DNA of 64,000 bases from Bacteroidales bacterium (lineage in GTDB: Bacteria; Bacteroidota; Bacteroidia; Bacteroidales; F082), in NCBI GenBank assembly GCA_024400425.1, contig JAKSMV010000009.1:34430-98429 (forward strand), given 5' to 3'. The first letter of the stretch is position 1; every line of letters begins with the position of its first letter. The position numbers and the translations under genes are program-made. The notes beneath the pieces were generated by a model, which was not told where the DNA came from, made no database searches, and worked only from the letters and a program-made list of their open reading frames with translations. This document shows positions 34,675 to 42,131 of this stretch, one piece after another.

Positions 34675-36396
34675 ATGAAATCCAGTATTATCGATGTGCC
34701 GCGTAAGCACGACCAGGAAGACCTTTTTGGCATCAAGGTTTATCAGGATGCTCTCATTAGATATATTAAACTGACCGACACACCCATCACTATCGCTTTG
34801 CAGGGCGAGTGGGGCAGTGGCAAGACTTCGCTGATGAACCTCTTGCGTTGGAATTTGTGCGACACCGATGATGCACCTTATTTCCCGATTTGGATTAACA
34901 CATGGCAGTATTCCTTGATGAAATCAGCCAATCAAGCCATTATTAGCATTTTGGAGGGTATCGTCAATCAGATTGGAGCTTTGAATCCTGATGAAGCGAA
35001 ATGGGCGGAAAGCAAGAAGAAAATCGGCGGCATTTTTAAGAAAATGGCTACTGTTGGAGCAAAGGTGGCGGTCTCTGCCATTGGCGGCGAAGGTGATGTC
35101 GTTGACGATCTGTTTGAATCTGACGACAAGCCATCGTCCGATATTGTGCGTCTGAAAGAGGAAATTGCCGCTTTGATTGACCAAGCTTTGCAAAAGAATC
35201 CTGATAAACAAGGGTTTACCTTTTATATTGATGATTTGGACCGTATCGACCCGCCTGTTGCCGTTGAGATTCTTGAATTGCTGAAAAACATCTTCGACCT
35301 TGAAAAATGCGTCTTTATTCTCGCTATCGACTATGACGTGGTCATCAAGGGATTGAAACCGAAGTTCGGCGAACTGACCGAAAAGAACGAACGTGAGTTC
35401 CGCTCTTTCTTTGATAAAATCATCCAATTGCCATTCTCAATGCCTGTGGCAACCTATACTGTTGATACATTTCTCGTTGATGCCTTGAAGAAAATTGAAT
35501 TCTTTAGCGAGCATGAACTTGACAATCAAAATCTTGCAGAACAGCTTTCGGAGATTGCACGGCTTTCTGTCGGTTCGAATCCACGTTCATTGAAACGTTT
35601 GACCAATACTTTGTCGCTGATTTCAATTATCAACGAAACACGCAATGATGCTGGTGCCAATGTGGATAGTCAAAGCAAGATTATCAATTTTGCCTTGGTA
35701 TGTATGCAGATTGCTTATCCGTACATTTACAATCAACTGTCGGAAGAACCTGATTTCAAGAGTTGGAACGAGCGCATCGCGTCCAAACTGAAACTGCGCC
35801 ATCTGACTGCTGAAGAAAAGGAAAGTCTTGATGCAACAGAGGAGTTTGATGAAGATTGGGAAAAAGTCGTTTTCCGTATGTGCCAAAAAGAGACTTATTT
35901 GAGTAACCGCGCATTCCAAGTCTCGACTTTGCTGACAAAGATTGCCGAGATTGTCAGCGATGACAACCGTTTGGGCGAAATCATCGAAGCCACATTGGAA
36001 TTGTCGGCAGTCACCAACCTGAAAGCTTTTGATGGCCCGTTGGTGGCAAAGTCTCCAAAAGCGCTTCAAGTCACTACATTTAACGGCAAGGAAATCAAGG
36101 GAAAAGGGAAGTTGGCCTTAGCGATTGTAAGAGATTATATCGAAAAGCATCCCGACATCACCATAGAAGATTTGCGTACAATATTCAATGTCACTAAACC
36201 TGAATTTACGGTTGATTCATACGAAAATGCCTTGCTGACGAAAGACTCTGCCGGCAATGTTGCGGGTTGTTATTATAGGAAAGAAAATGAACGGATTATG
36301 ACCAAAGAAGGTCCAGTTGTGGTTTGGAGCTATTGGCCGAGCCGTTATTGGGAGCCGTTTTTGGAAAAACTGAAAAAAATGGGGATTAAAATTTGA
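34675..36396 (+). CDS. KAP-family P-loop NTPase with a C-terminal extra domain
   Basis: The 573-residue protein has the KAP signatures: Walker A GEWGSGKTS (44-52), WINTWQYSL near 75, Walker B FYIDDLDRIDPP (Asp186-Asp187, Asp189) and the downstream VGSNPRSLKRLTNTL. KAP NTPases are often membrane linked and occur in plasmid, phage-defence and signalling contexts. The usual inserted membrane helices are not clear here; a short Gly/Ala-rich stretch lies near 125-140. Residues 469-573 form a separate domain (KLALAIVRDYIEKHPDITIE; VVWSYWPSRYWEPFLEKLKK) resembling the N-terminus of the OmpA-family protein. The start at 34675 (MKSSIIDVPRKHDQEDLFG) is preferred to a TTG 30 bases upstream. A 57-residue gene follows after 21 bases. 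Confidence 0.88.
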   Translation: MKSSIIDVPRKHDQEDLFGIKVYQDALIRYIKLTDTPITIALQGEWGSGKTSLMNLLRWNLCDTDDAPYFPIWINTWQYSLMKSANQAIISILEGIVNQIGALNPDEAKWAESKKKIGGIFKKMATVGAKVAVSAIGGEGDVVDDLFESDDKPSSDIVRLKEEIAALIDQALQKNPDKQGFTFYIDDLDRIDPPVAVEILELLKNIFDLEKCVFILAIDYDVVIKGLKPKFGELTEKNEREFRSFFDKIIQLPFSMPVATYTVDTFLVDALKKIEFFSEHELDNQNLAEQLSEIARLSVGSNPRSLKRLTNTLSLISIINETRNDAGANVDSQSKIINFALVCMQIAYPYIYNQLSEEPDFKSWNERIASKLKLRHLTAEEKESLDATEEFDEDWEKVVFRMCQKETYLSNRAFQVSTLLTKIAEIVSDDNRLGEIIEATLELSAVTNLKAFDGPLVAKSPKALQVTTFNGKEIKGKGKLALAIVRDYIEKHPDITIEDLRTIFNVTKPEFTVDSYENALLTKDSAGNVAGCYYRKENERIMTKEGPVVVWSYWPSRYWEPFLEKLKKMGIKI

Positions 36397-36417
36397 TAAC
36401 CAGTAAATTATAGTGTG

Positions 36418-36591
36418 ATGTCAAGGAAATCAAAGAAAATACCAGGATTGAGTTTCTCGTGGAAACGGGCTTTAGGCATAACGCGTCTTCGTCAGAATAT
36501 AGCACGGAAGACAGGTGTCCCGACCTCAAGATCAGGTGTGGAACGAAAAATAGGTTCGGCAATTTTGAATTTGCTATTTGGAAAGAAATAA
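36418..36591 (+). CDS. 57-residue basic protein
   Basis: The frame from ATG 36418 to TAA 36589 encodes a very basic peptide that starts MSRKSKKIPGLSFSWKRALG. It continues with a run of Arg and Lys (IARKTGVPTSRSG; ERKIGSAIL) and ends FGKK. It is about 30 percent Lys and Arg and has no membrane segment. It begins 21 bases after the KAP gene and ends 16 bases before the lipoprotein gene, so it fits the operon. The charge suggests binding to nucleic acid, membrane or an acidic partner. I do not recognise a named family with certainty. Confidence 0.6.
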   Translation: MSRKSKKIPGLSFSWKRALGITRLRQNIARKTGVPTSRSGVERKIGSAILNLLFGKK

Positions 36592-36607
36592 TTTGGTTTA
36601 AAATGTA

Positions 36608-37927
36608 ATGGTTGCTATGAAACGGTTTTTGTTATTATTTGCACTTGCTTTTGCAATGTTTTCATGTGGTTCGGCATCACATTCCGATTCGGATGAGGGT
36701 ACTTCGCGTGAAATGGATGAAGCCCAGCAGTTCGTTAATGATGTTGCAGACAGAATTGATATGGCACAGCAGAGTTTGCAGCAGTATTCCGATGACAAGA
36801 CGGTAGAAAATCTTGTCAAGCTGCAGGAACAGGTTCAGGAAATGAATTTGGATTATGCCGACATGGATTTTACTGAAGATCAGCGTTATGAAATGCGTCG
36901 TGCCCAGCAACGGATGGATTCGGTGAAACGCAGCCTTCAGTCGTTTGTTGAAGCGGAAATCCCAAGTTTAAGGGTTGTAGATTATGAATTTGAAGACAAT
37001 CTGGTAGAGGACGGGAAAACGCAATCCTATCCGTTTTATGTCCAAAAAGGTGATTCCGCTTTCTATTCCGTTAATTTGAGTGCGCCGGGGACGGTTCGCC
37101 TGTATAATGCTGATACGCATAAATTGATGAAGACAATCCAGCAGAAATCCTGTGTGTCGTCGTCATTTGTCGCTCCGAATGCAGCCGTATATCTTTTGGA
37201 AGTGTCTTGCAAAGGCTCACACTATGAAGATGTGTATGTCGCTCAATCATCGAACGATATGGAACACTTGCTGAATCACAAGACAGTGAAAACTGAGTTG
37301 GTCGATGCTCAAAAAGGTGATTTTCGGGCCAGTCCCGTTAAGGGTATTGAAATGCGCAATGTGTTTGAGGAACCTCGTAAATTCACATTGAGGGGACAAT
37401 TGAAGATCGTGTTTGCGGGAGGGAATGGAGACCGTGCCGTTGTTGCGGTTCCGGTTCCAAGCGGTGCTACGGACATACTATATTCCTTGCGCATTTCCAC
37501 TGATGAAGGCGACCGTTCTACTGACGGCGATTTCGCATCGGATTTGGATATCAGGTATCACGAAATCAAGTTTTTAGGATTGCCTCTGTATGAATCGAAA
37601 CGTGGCAGCGGTTTGATTGAGACTTTGCTGAATTACAAAAAGCCGGTGAGGGAAGAAGACGCATACATCAATCTGTTTGTCTTCAACGATGGCAATCAAG
37701 CCCGTAAATTCCAAGACGGTAAGCCCATAGCGGAAGTGAAATACAATGTGGATTATACCACTTTGGGCACGCAGTCGTGCAACGGACGCATTCCGACGCG
37801 CGGCGCAAAAACAATCTATTTGGGCTTTGAAAACGAGCGTGTGCGTTTCAATAATTACGTGTGGCTGGAAGTCGTTGGTGTTGTTCCCACAACAGATTAT
37901 TTCAAGGAAAGCTATTCGCTGGAATAA
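36608..37927 (+). CDS. Lipoprotein of unknown function
   Basis: The 439-residue protein has a lipoprotein signal (MKRFLLLFALAFAMFSC, with Cys20 counted from the first Met; the Met at 36617 is an equal candidate start). Residues 35-115 are strongly helical and heptad-like (FVNDVADRIDMAQQSLQQYS; NLVKLQEQVQEMN; MRRAQQRMDSVKRSLQSF), suggesting a coiled coil. The rest is beta-rich with no recognised catalytic motif (VVDYEFEDNLVEDGKTQSYP; ILYSLRISTDEGDRSTDGDF). It would sit on a periplasmic membrane face and could meet the outer regions of the kinase or the OmpA protein. It is the last gene of the cluster and is followed by a strong terminator. Confidence 0.75.
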   Translation: MVAMKRFLLLFALAFAMFSCGSASHSDSDEGTSREMDEAQQFVNDVADRIDMAQQSLQQYSDDKTVENLVKLQEQVQEMNLDYADMDFTEDQRYEMRRAQQRMDSVKRSLQSFVEAEIPSLRVVDYEFEDNLVEDGKTQSYPFYVQKGDSAFYSVNLSAPGTVRLYNADTHKLMKTIQQKSCVSSSFVAPNAAVYLLEVSCKGSHYEDVYVAQSSNDMEHLLNHKTVKTELVDAQKGDFRASPVKGIEMRNVFEEPRKFTLRGQLKIVFAGGNGDRAVVAVPVPSGATDILYSLRISTDEGDRSTDGDFASDLDIRYHEIKFLGLPLYESKRGSGLIETLLNYKKPVREEDAYINLFVFNDGNQARKFQDGKPIAEVKYNVDYTTLGTQSCNGRIPTRGAKTIYLGFENERVRFNNYVWLEVVGVVPTTDYFKESYSLE

Positions 37928-38059
37928 TTCCCGATTTTATTTCTTTTCCGGAAGAAATATGTATTTTTGCAACCTGAAAATCAAGCAAATAGGAATCGAG
38001 ATATGCTGTATATCATATCGGAAATACCTGTGCCGGAAATTTGATTGAAAGGTAAATCA

Positions 38060-38095
38060 AAAAACGGAGAAGCAAAATGCCTCTCCGTTTTTTTG
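38060..38095. terminator. Bidirectional terminator between the lipoprotein and T9SS genes
   Basis: ACGGAGA (38064-38070) pairs with TCTCCGT (38082-38088), extended by GC pairs inside and by A/T runs outside. It serves the plus-strand lipoprotein and the minus-strand gene ending at 38119. Confidence 0.9.
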
Positions 38096-38118
38096 TTGCG
38101 TTTTGTTGCTGTAAAGTC

Positions 38119-39531
38119 TTATCTTACAACGACCTTGATGGCGGCGTCGCCAGCCTTGACGACGTAGATTCCTGCTGTGAGGTTGATTTCGCCTTCGCTG
38201 ACTTGGTTGCGGTTGGCCACGTTGCGGCCTGCCATGTCGTAGATGTTCACGTCAACAGGTTCGTCGCTCTTGATGGAAACCTTGCCATCGAGACCTGCAA
38301 CCTGAACGCGGATTTCTTCGCCGTTTTCGTTTACGCCTGTTGTGGCAGAATAATAGACGTCGATAGTTGTGCTGCTGCTGTCGTAATTTTCGAATCTGTT
38401 GAATTGGGTCCATTTGTTAGCCATCTGGATGCCTGCGACTGGGTCAGCAGCATTGGTGAAGTAACCGGAAAGCACTCCGTCCCAAACATCTTTGCAGCCC
38501 ATGATTTCATCGCTGTTTGCCGTGAGGTCGTAGATGCATTCGTTGAAGCAGCTTTGCAGCATTTCACCTTCTTCGTAATAGAAATTATTAACAACTGAAC
38601 GGTTTCCGGCTTCATCATATTCGTATTCGTCGTGCAGATAAGGTGTCAGTTCGCCGGTTTGGTAAATGTCGGAAGTAGTTGTCGAAACTATTCTGCCGTT
38701 TTCATATTCTATAACCGTCTGGCTTGTCACCACCCATTCTCCTTCTTCCCAATTGCTATAAGTGATGCTCGTGACATGACCTTCGGCATCGTAGCCGTGG
38801 ACGTTTTTGGCTTCATTTTTCCAATCTTGGGTTGCTTCGTCCCAACTCATTTGCAGGTCTTCGCTGCAATCACCGTCTTCGTTGTAGGTGCTGACATCAC
38901 GACCTGTAGGATACCAATTGTCGTCTTCCATTGAATAGCCATAGATGTCAATAGTAACGACGTTGCCCTCGTAGCTGTATTCTTCGCGGCTTCCAGGAAG
39001 GAGTTGCGGCACTTCGCCCCAAAAGTCAAACCACCATGTCTGATAGAATGTCAGGCGGCCTTGTTCGTCATAATCGTATTCGTAGCGGTCGGTGATGCCC
39101 CATTCGCCGAAATTGAATGCGTTGTATTCAAAAAGGATTAGGTTGTCGTTTTCATCGTAGGTGTAGATTTCAGTAGCGGTGTGTTCCCATTCGGTGCCGT
39201 ATGATTCTCTTGAATGGTGCTCGATGGTTTGGAGGAGCCCGTTATCATAGGCGCTAATAAGGCGGTCGTCTCCCCATTCTGCATAGGTCGTTTTGACTAG
39301 ATTGTTGCCATTCCAATCGTATTCGTACGATTCGGAATAGTTGTTCCATTCGTTTTTATAGACCAGTGAGTCGAGCGATTCGGTGAAGGTGTTTTCCGAG
39401 CGGCTCTGCTGATTGATGGTTTGTGCTTTTTTGAGTGCTTGTTCGGCTGTGAGGTCACACTTTTCAAGGTCTTGGGCCATCAGGGCTGAACCCATGCCGA
39501 GCATGGCGGCGAAGAGAAGAACTTTTTTCAT
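38119..39531 (-). CDS. Secreted acidic repeat protein with a type A T9SS sorting domain
   Basis: The 470-residue protein has a signal peptide (MKKVLLFAAMLGMGSALMAQ). Its middle has repeated short beta units rich in Tyr, Trp, Asp and Glu (YEYDWNGNNLVKTTYAEW; YTYDENDNLILFEYNAF; YDAEGHVTSITYSNWEEGEW). The last 80 residues are a type IX secretion C-terminal signal: EPVDVNIYDMAGRNVANR, then LTAGIYVVKAGDAAIKVVVR. It is therefore probably exported and attached to, or released from, the cell surface. The repeats recall YD/RHS-like or DUF3836-type repeats but are not clearly either. Its own function is unknown. It stands alone between terminators. Confidence 0.85.
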   Translation of the reverse strand: MKKVLLFAAMLGMGSALMAQDLEKCDLTAEQALKKAQTINQQSRSENTFTESLDSLVYKNEWNNYSESYEYDWNGNNLVKTTYAEWGDDRLISAYDNGLLQTIEHHSRESYGTEWEHTATEIYTYDENDNLILFEYNAFNFGEWGITDRYEYDYDEQGRLTFYQTWWFDFWGEVPQLLPGSREEYSYEGNVVTIDIYGYSMEDDNWYPTGRDVSTYNEDGDCSEDLQMSWDEATQDWKNEAKNVHGYDAEGHVTSITYSNWEEGEWVVTSQTVIEYENGRIVSTTTSDIYQTGELTPYLHDEYEYDEAGNRSVVNNFYYEEGEMLQSCFNECIYDLTANSDEIMGCKDVWDGVLSGYFTNAADPVAGIQMANKWTQFNRFENYDSSSTTIDVYYSATTGVNENGEEIRVQVAGLDGKVSIKSDEPVDVNIYDMAGRNVANRNQVSEGEINLTAGIYVVKAGDAAIKVVVR

Positions 39532-39564
39532 TATGATTGATGTTTGTTAATGATTGTTTAAAAT

Positions 39565-39592
39565 AGAGTAGTGCTCGATCGAGCACTACTCT
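39565..39592. terminator. Perfect 28-base palindrome after pepD
   Basis: The two 14-base halves (39565-39578 and 39579-39592) are exact reverse complements, centred on CGATCG. It lies 21 bases after the pepD stop and 34 bases before the start of the T9SS gene, both on the minus strand. It could form a pepD transcript-end hairpin, although the T-run is poor, or bind a dimeric regulator of the T9SS gene. Confidence 0.55.
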
Positions 39593-39612
39593 GATATTGT
39601 GATGATTATATT

Positions 39613-41133
39613 TTATTTCTTTGTGCAGGTCTTCTTTGCGCAGGCTTTCTTTGCAGTTGTCTTCTTGACTTCTGCAACGGGCACGTTCTTCAAGATGTCG
39701 CACATGAAGTCCCAGAACATCTGCACGGTCTTGATTTCGCAACGCTCGTCAGGTGAGTGGACACCGCGGAGTGTCGGGCCAAACGAGATCATGTCCATAC
39801 CCGGCACCTTGTCGCCGATAAGTCCGCATTCCAGTCCGGCGTGGATGGCTTTCACCTTCGGGTCTTTGCCGAAACGCTTCTGGTAGGCTTTCACGGCGAT
39901 GTCGCAGATGACGGAGTTGGGGTTAGGTGCCCAACCTGGATAGCCGTCGGTGTGTTCGACGTCGGCATCGGCAAGGCTCCACACGGCTTCCACCATGTTG
40001 GCAATGTCTTGCTTCGACGATTCGATGCTGCTGCGTTGTGAGGTCTGGATGAAGAAATAGCCTTCCTTCTTCTTACACGAAGCGAGGTTGGTTGAGGTCT
40101 CCACGAAGTTCGGGATGGTCTGCGACATGGCGATGACACCGTGAGGGCAAGCATACAAACCGTTCAGCAGGTTGTATTGCGACATCTCGTCGATGACCAC
40201 ATCGGGTTGTGTTTCAGCAACTTCAACGGTGACTTTCAGTGTAGGCTCAGTCACTTGGTATTCCTTCTTGAAAGCGGCTTCCATGTCCTTCACATAGTGG
40301 ACGAAGTCGTCGCAGCATTCGTTAGGCAGGTAGGCTACAGCAGTGGCTTCGCGGGCGATGGCGTTGCGGAGGTTGCCGCCTTGGAAGTCGTAGAGCGAGA
40401 GGTCGAACCATTCGGTGGCGCTGTAGAGGATACGGGTCAGCAGCTTGTTGGCGTTGGCGAGGTTCTTGTTGATGTCGTCGCCCGAGTGACCGCCTTTCAG
40501 TCCGCTGACGGTGATGCGATAGGCTGTCGATTCTTCTGGTGCGGGTTCAAGGTCGTACCACACTTTCACGATGGTGTCCATGCCACCGGCGCAGCCGATG
40601 AAGATTTCGCCTTCGTCTTCCGAGTCGAGGTTGAGGAGGATGCGGCCCTTGAAGTCCTTGGGGTCGAGTTTCATGGCGCCGGTGAGGCCTGTCTCTTCGT
40701 CGATGGTAAAGATGCACTCCAATGGACCATGTTCGACTTTCGGGTCGGCGATGACGGCCAATGCGCCAGCCACACCCATGCCGTCGTCGGCACCAAGGGT
40801 GGTACCGTTGGCATGAAGCCATTCACCTTTGATAACGGCCTCGATAGGGTCTTTCTCAAAGTCGTGTTTCTTGTCGCTGTTCTTTTCGCACACCATGTCC
40901 ATGTGGGCTTGCAGGATGACGGTCTGGCGGTCTTCCATGCCCTTGGTGGCGGGAACGCTCATGATGATGTTGCCACATTCTTCTTTGATGTAGTCAACTT
41001 TATGGTCTTTGGCCCATTGCTCAAGGTAAGCCACCATTTGGGCTTCTTTCTTTGATGGACGTGGGACGTTAAGGATGCCTTGGAATTCTTTCCAAATGCC
41101 TTTAGGCTCAAGTTTTAAGATTTCTTCGTTCAT
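39613..41133 (-). CDS. pepD: Aminoacyl-histidine dipeptidase (M20C family)
   Basis: PepD is a cytoplasmic zinc dipeptidase (carnosinase-like). The 506-residue protein has the metal-site segments ILQAHMDMVCEKNSD near 75, TTLGADDGMGVAGA near 115 and FTIDEETGLTGAMKL near 148. It also has the GLKGGHSGDDINK segment of M20 enzymes. It ends in an unusual tail (EVKKTTAKKACAKKTCTKK), about 20 residues rich in Lys, Thr and Cys that are not part of the fold and look like a low-complexity extension. A 28-base palindrome follows its stop. Upstream of the start is a run of degenerate AATCTTGAAAT repeats. Confidence 0.93.
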   Translation of the reverse strand: MNEEILKLEPKGIWKEFQGILNVPRPSKKEAQMVAYLEQWAKDHKVDYIKEECGNIIMSVPATKGMEDRQTVILQAHMDMVCEKNSDKKHDFEKDPIEAVIKGEWLHANGTTLGADDGMGVAGALAVIADPKVEHGPLECIFTIDEETGLTGAMKLDPKDFKGRILLNLDSEDEGEIFIGCAGGMDTIVKVWYDLEPAPEESTAYRITVSGLKGGHSGDDINKNLANANKLLTRILYSATEWFDLSLYDFQGGNLRNAIAREATAVAYLPNECCDDFVHYVKDMEAAFKKEYQVTEPTLKVTVEVAETQPDVVIDEMSQYNLLNGLYACPHGVIAMSQTIPNFVETSTNLASCKKKEGYFFIQTSQRSSIESSKQDIANMVEAVWSLADADVEHTDGYPGWAPNPNSVICDIAVKAYQKRFGKDPKVKAIHAGLECGLIGDKVPGMDMISFGPTLRGVHSPDERCEIKTVQMFWDFMCDILKNVPVAEVKKTTAKKACAKKTCTKK

Positions 41134-41202
41134 GATTTGATATTTAAGTATTTAAGATTTCAAGATTAAAAAATTTCAAGATTCAAAATTTGTGTTTTTC
41201 GG

Positions 41203-41850
41203 TTAGTTTTTGAGCAGTTTAATGGTTTCGGTGGGATTTTCTGATTTGAAGACGGCATTGCCTGCCACCAGCACGTCGGCACCTGCTTCGAAGAGCAGAG
41301 GAGCGTTGGTGGTGTTCACTCCGCCATCTACTTCGATGAGCGCGTGGGCGTTTTGCTCTGCAATCATCGAGCGCAGTTTCTTGATTTTCTCGTAGGTGCG
41401 TTCGATGAACTTCTGTCCGCCAAAGCCTGGATTCACCGACATGAGCAGCACTACATCCAAATCGGAGATGATGTCTTCCAACAGTGTGACCGATGTGTGT
41501 GGATTGAGCACCACGCCAGCTTTCAATCCTAAGTCTTTGATTTGCTGTACGGAGCGATGAATGTGCGTGCTGGCTTCGTAGTGGAAGGTGATGATGTCGG
41601 CGCCAGCCTTGGCAAATGCCTCGAAATATTTTTCGGGTTCCACAATCATCAGGTGCACGTCCAAGGGTTTCTTGGCTTGTTTCTTAATGGCCTGAATGAC
41701 AGGGATTCCGAATGAAATATTGGGCACGAAACGACCGTCCATTATGTCGCAATGGAACCAGTCAGCTTCGCTTTTGTTGATCATCTCGACATCGTTTCCC
41801 AGATTGAGGAAATCGGCCGAGAGTAGTGAAGGTGCAATGAGTTTCTGCAT
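41203..41850 (-). CDS. rpe: Ribulose-phosphate 3-epimerase
   Basis: Rpe interconverts ribulose-5-phosphate and xylulose-5-phosphate in the pentose phosphate pathway. The 215-residue TIM-barrel protein carries IAPSLLSADFLNLG at the start, DIMDGRFVPNISFG near 35, DVHLMIVEPEKY near 68, LMSVNPGFGGQKFI near 140 and EVDGGVNTTNA near 178, all standard. The start at 41850 is supported by the conserved MQKLIAPSLLS beginning; a reading 7 codons longer is less likely. A minus-strand -7 box TAATTTTG (41869-41876) lies 19 bases upstream. Confidence 0.96.
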   Translation of the reverse strand: MQKLIAPSLLSADFLNLGNDVEMINKSEADWFHCDIMDGRFVPNISFGIPVIQAIKKQAKKPLDVHLMIVEPEKYFEAFAKAGADIITFHYEASTHIHRSVQQIKDLGLKAGVVLNPHTSVTLLEDIISDLDVVLLMSVNPGFGGQKFIERTYEKIKKLRSMIAEQNAHALIEVDGGVNTTNAPLLFEAGADVLVAGNAVFKSENPTETIKLLKN

Positions 41851-41868
41851 GACTTTAATAATTACATG

Positions 41869-41876
41869 CAAAATTA
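41869..41876 (-). promoter_or_regulatory. -7 box of the rpe promoter
   Basis: TAATTTTG on the minus strand matches TAnnTTTG and lies 19 bases before the rpe ATG. A clear -33 box is not evident. Confidence 0.5.
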
Positions 41877-41966
41877 CACTTTTTTTTGAAGGACAACGAA
41901 AGTGGCGGAAAATAGTTTTAGATACATGCTATTTGACAAGAAAGTCCGATTGATAAATGTGGTATG

Positions 41967-42111
41967 ATTAAAAATGCTGAGAATTTTGTGTATTTTAATG
42001 AAATAATTGCTGAGAAAATTGTGTATGTAGCAATTGTTGGTTAAAATTAGTGAGAATATTGTATATTCAAATGAAAAAATTAGTGAGAATATTGTATTTT
42101 ATATATTTTTG
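41967..42111 (+). repeat. Tandem repeats and promoter upstream of the second DUF4143 ATPase
   Basis: The core TGAGAA occurs at 41978, 42011, 42051 and 42084 (spacing 33, 40, 33 bases). Each copy is followed by a TTGTRTA-like segment; the two copies nearest the gene share TTAGTGAGAATATTGTAT exactly. A -7 box TATTTTTG lies at 42104-42111, immediately after the last copy, so bound protein on the repeats would cover the promoter. The sequence differs from the array at 1880-2032 but the position relative to the gene is the same. Confidence 0.75.
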
Positions 42112-42131
42112 CAGCACCAAAATTAGGCGAT

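Noticed and set aside
40141..41055. 304-codon plus-strand open frame opposite pepD
   Set aside because: Antisense of a well-recognised dipeptidase; the translation is an irregular Val/Phe/Ala/Asp-rich string.
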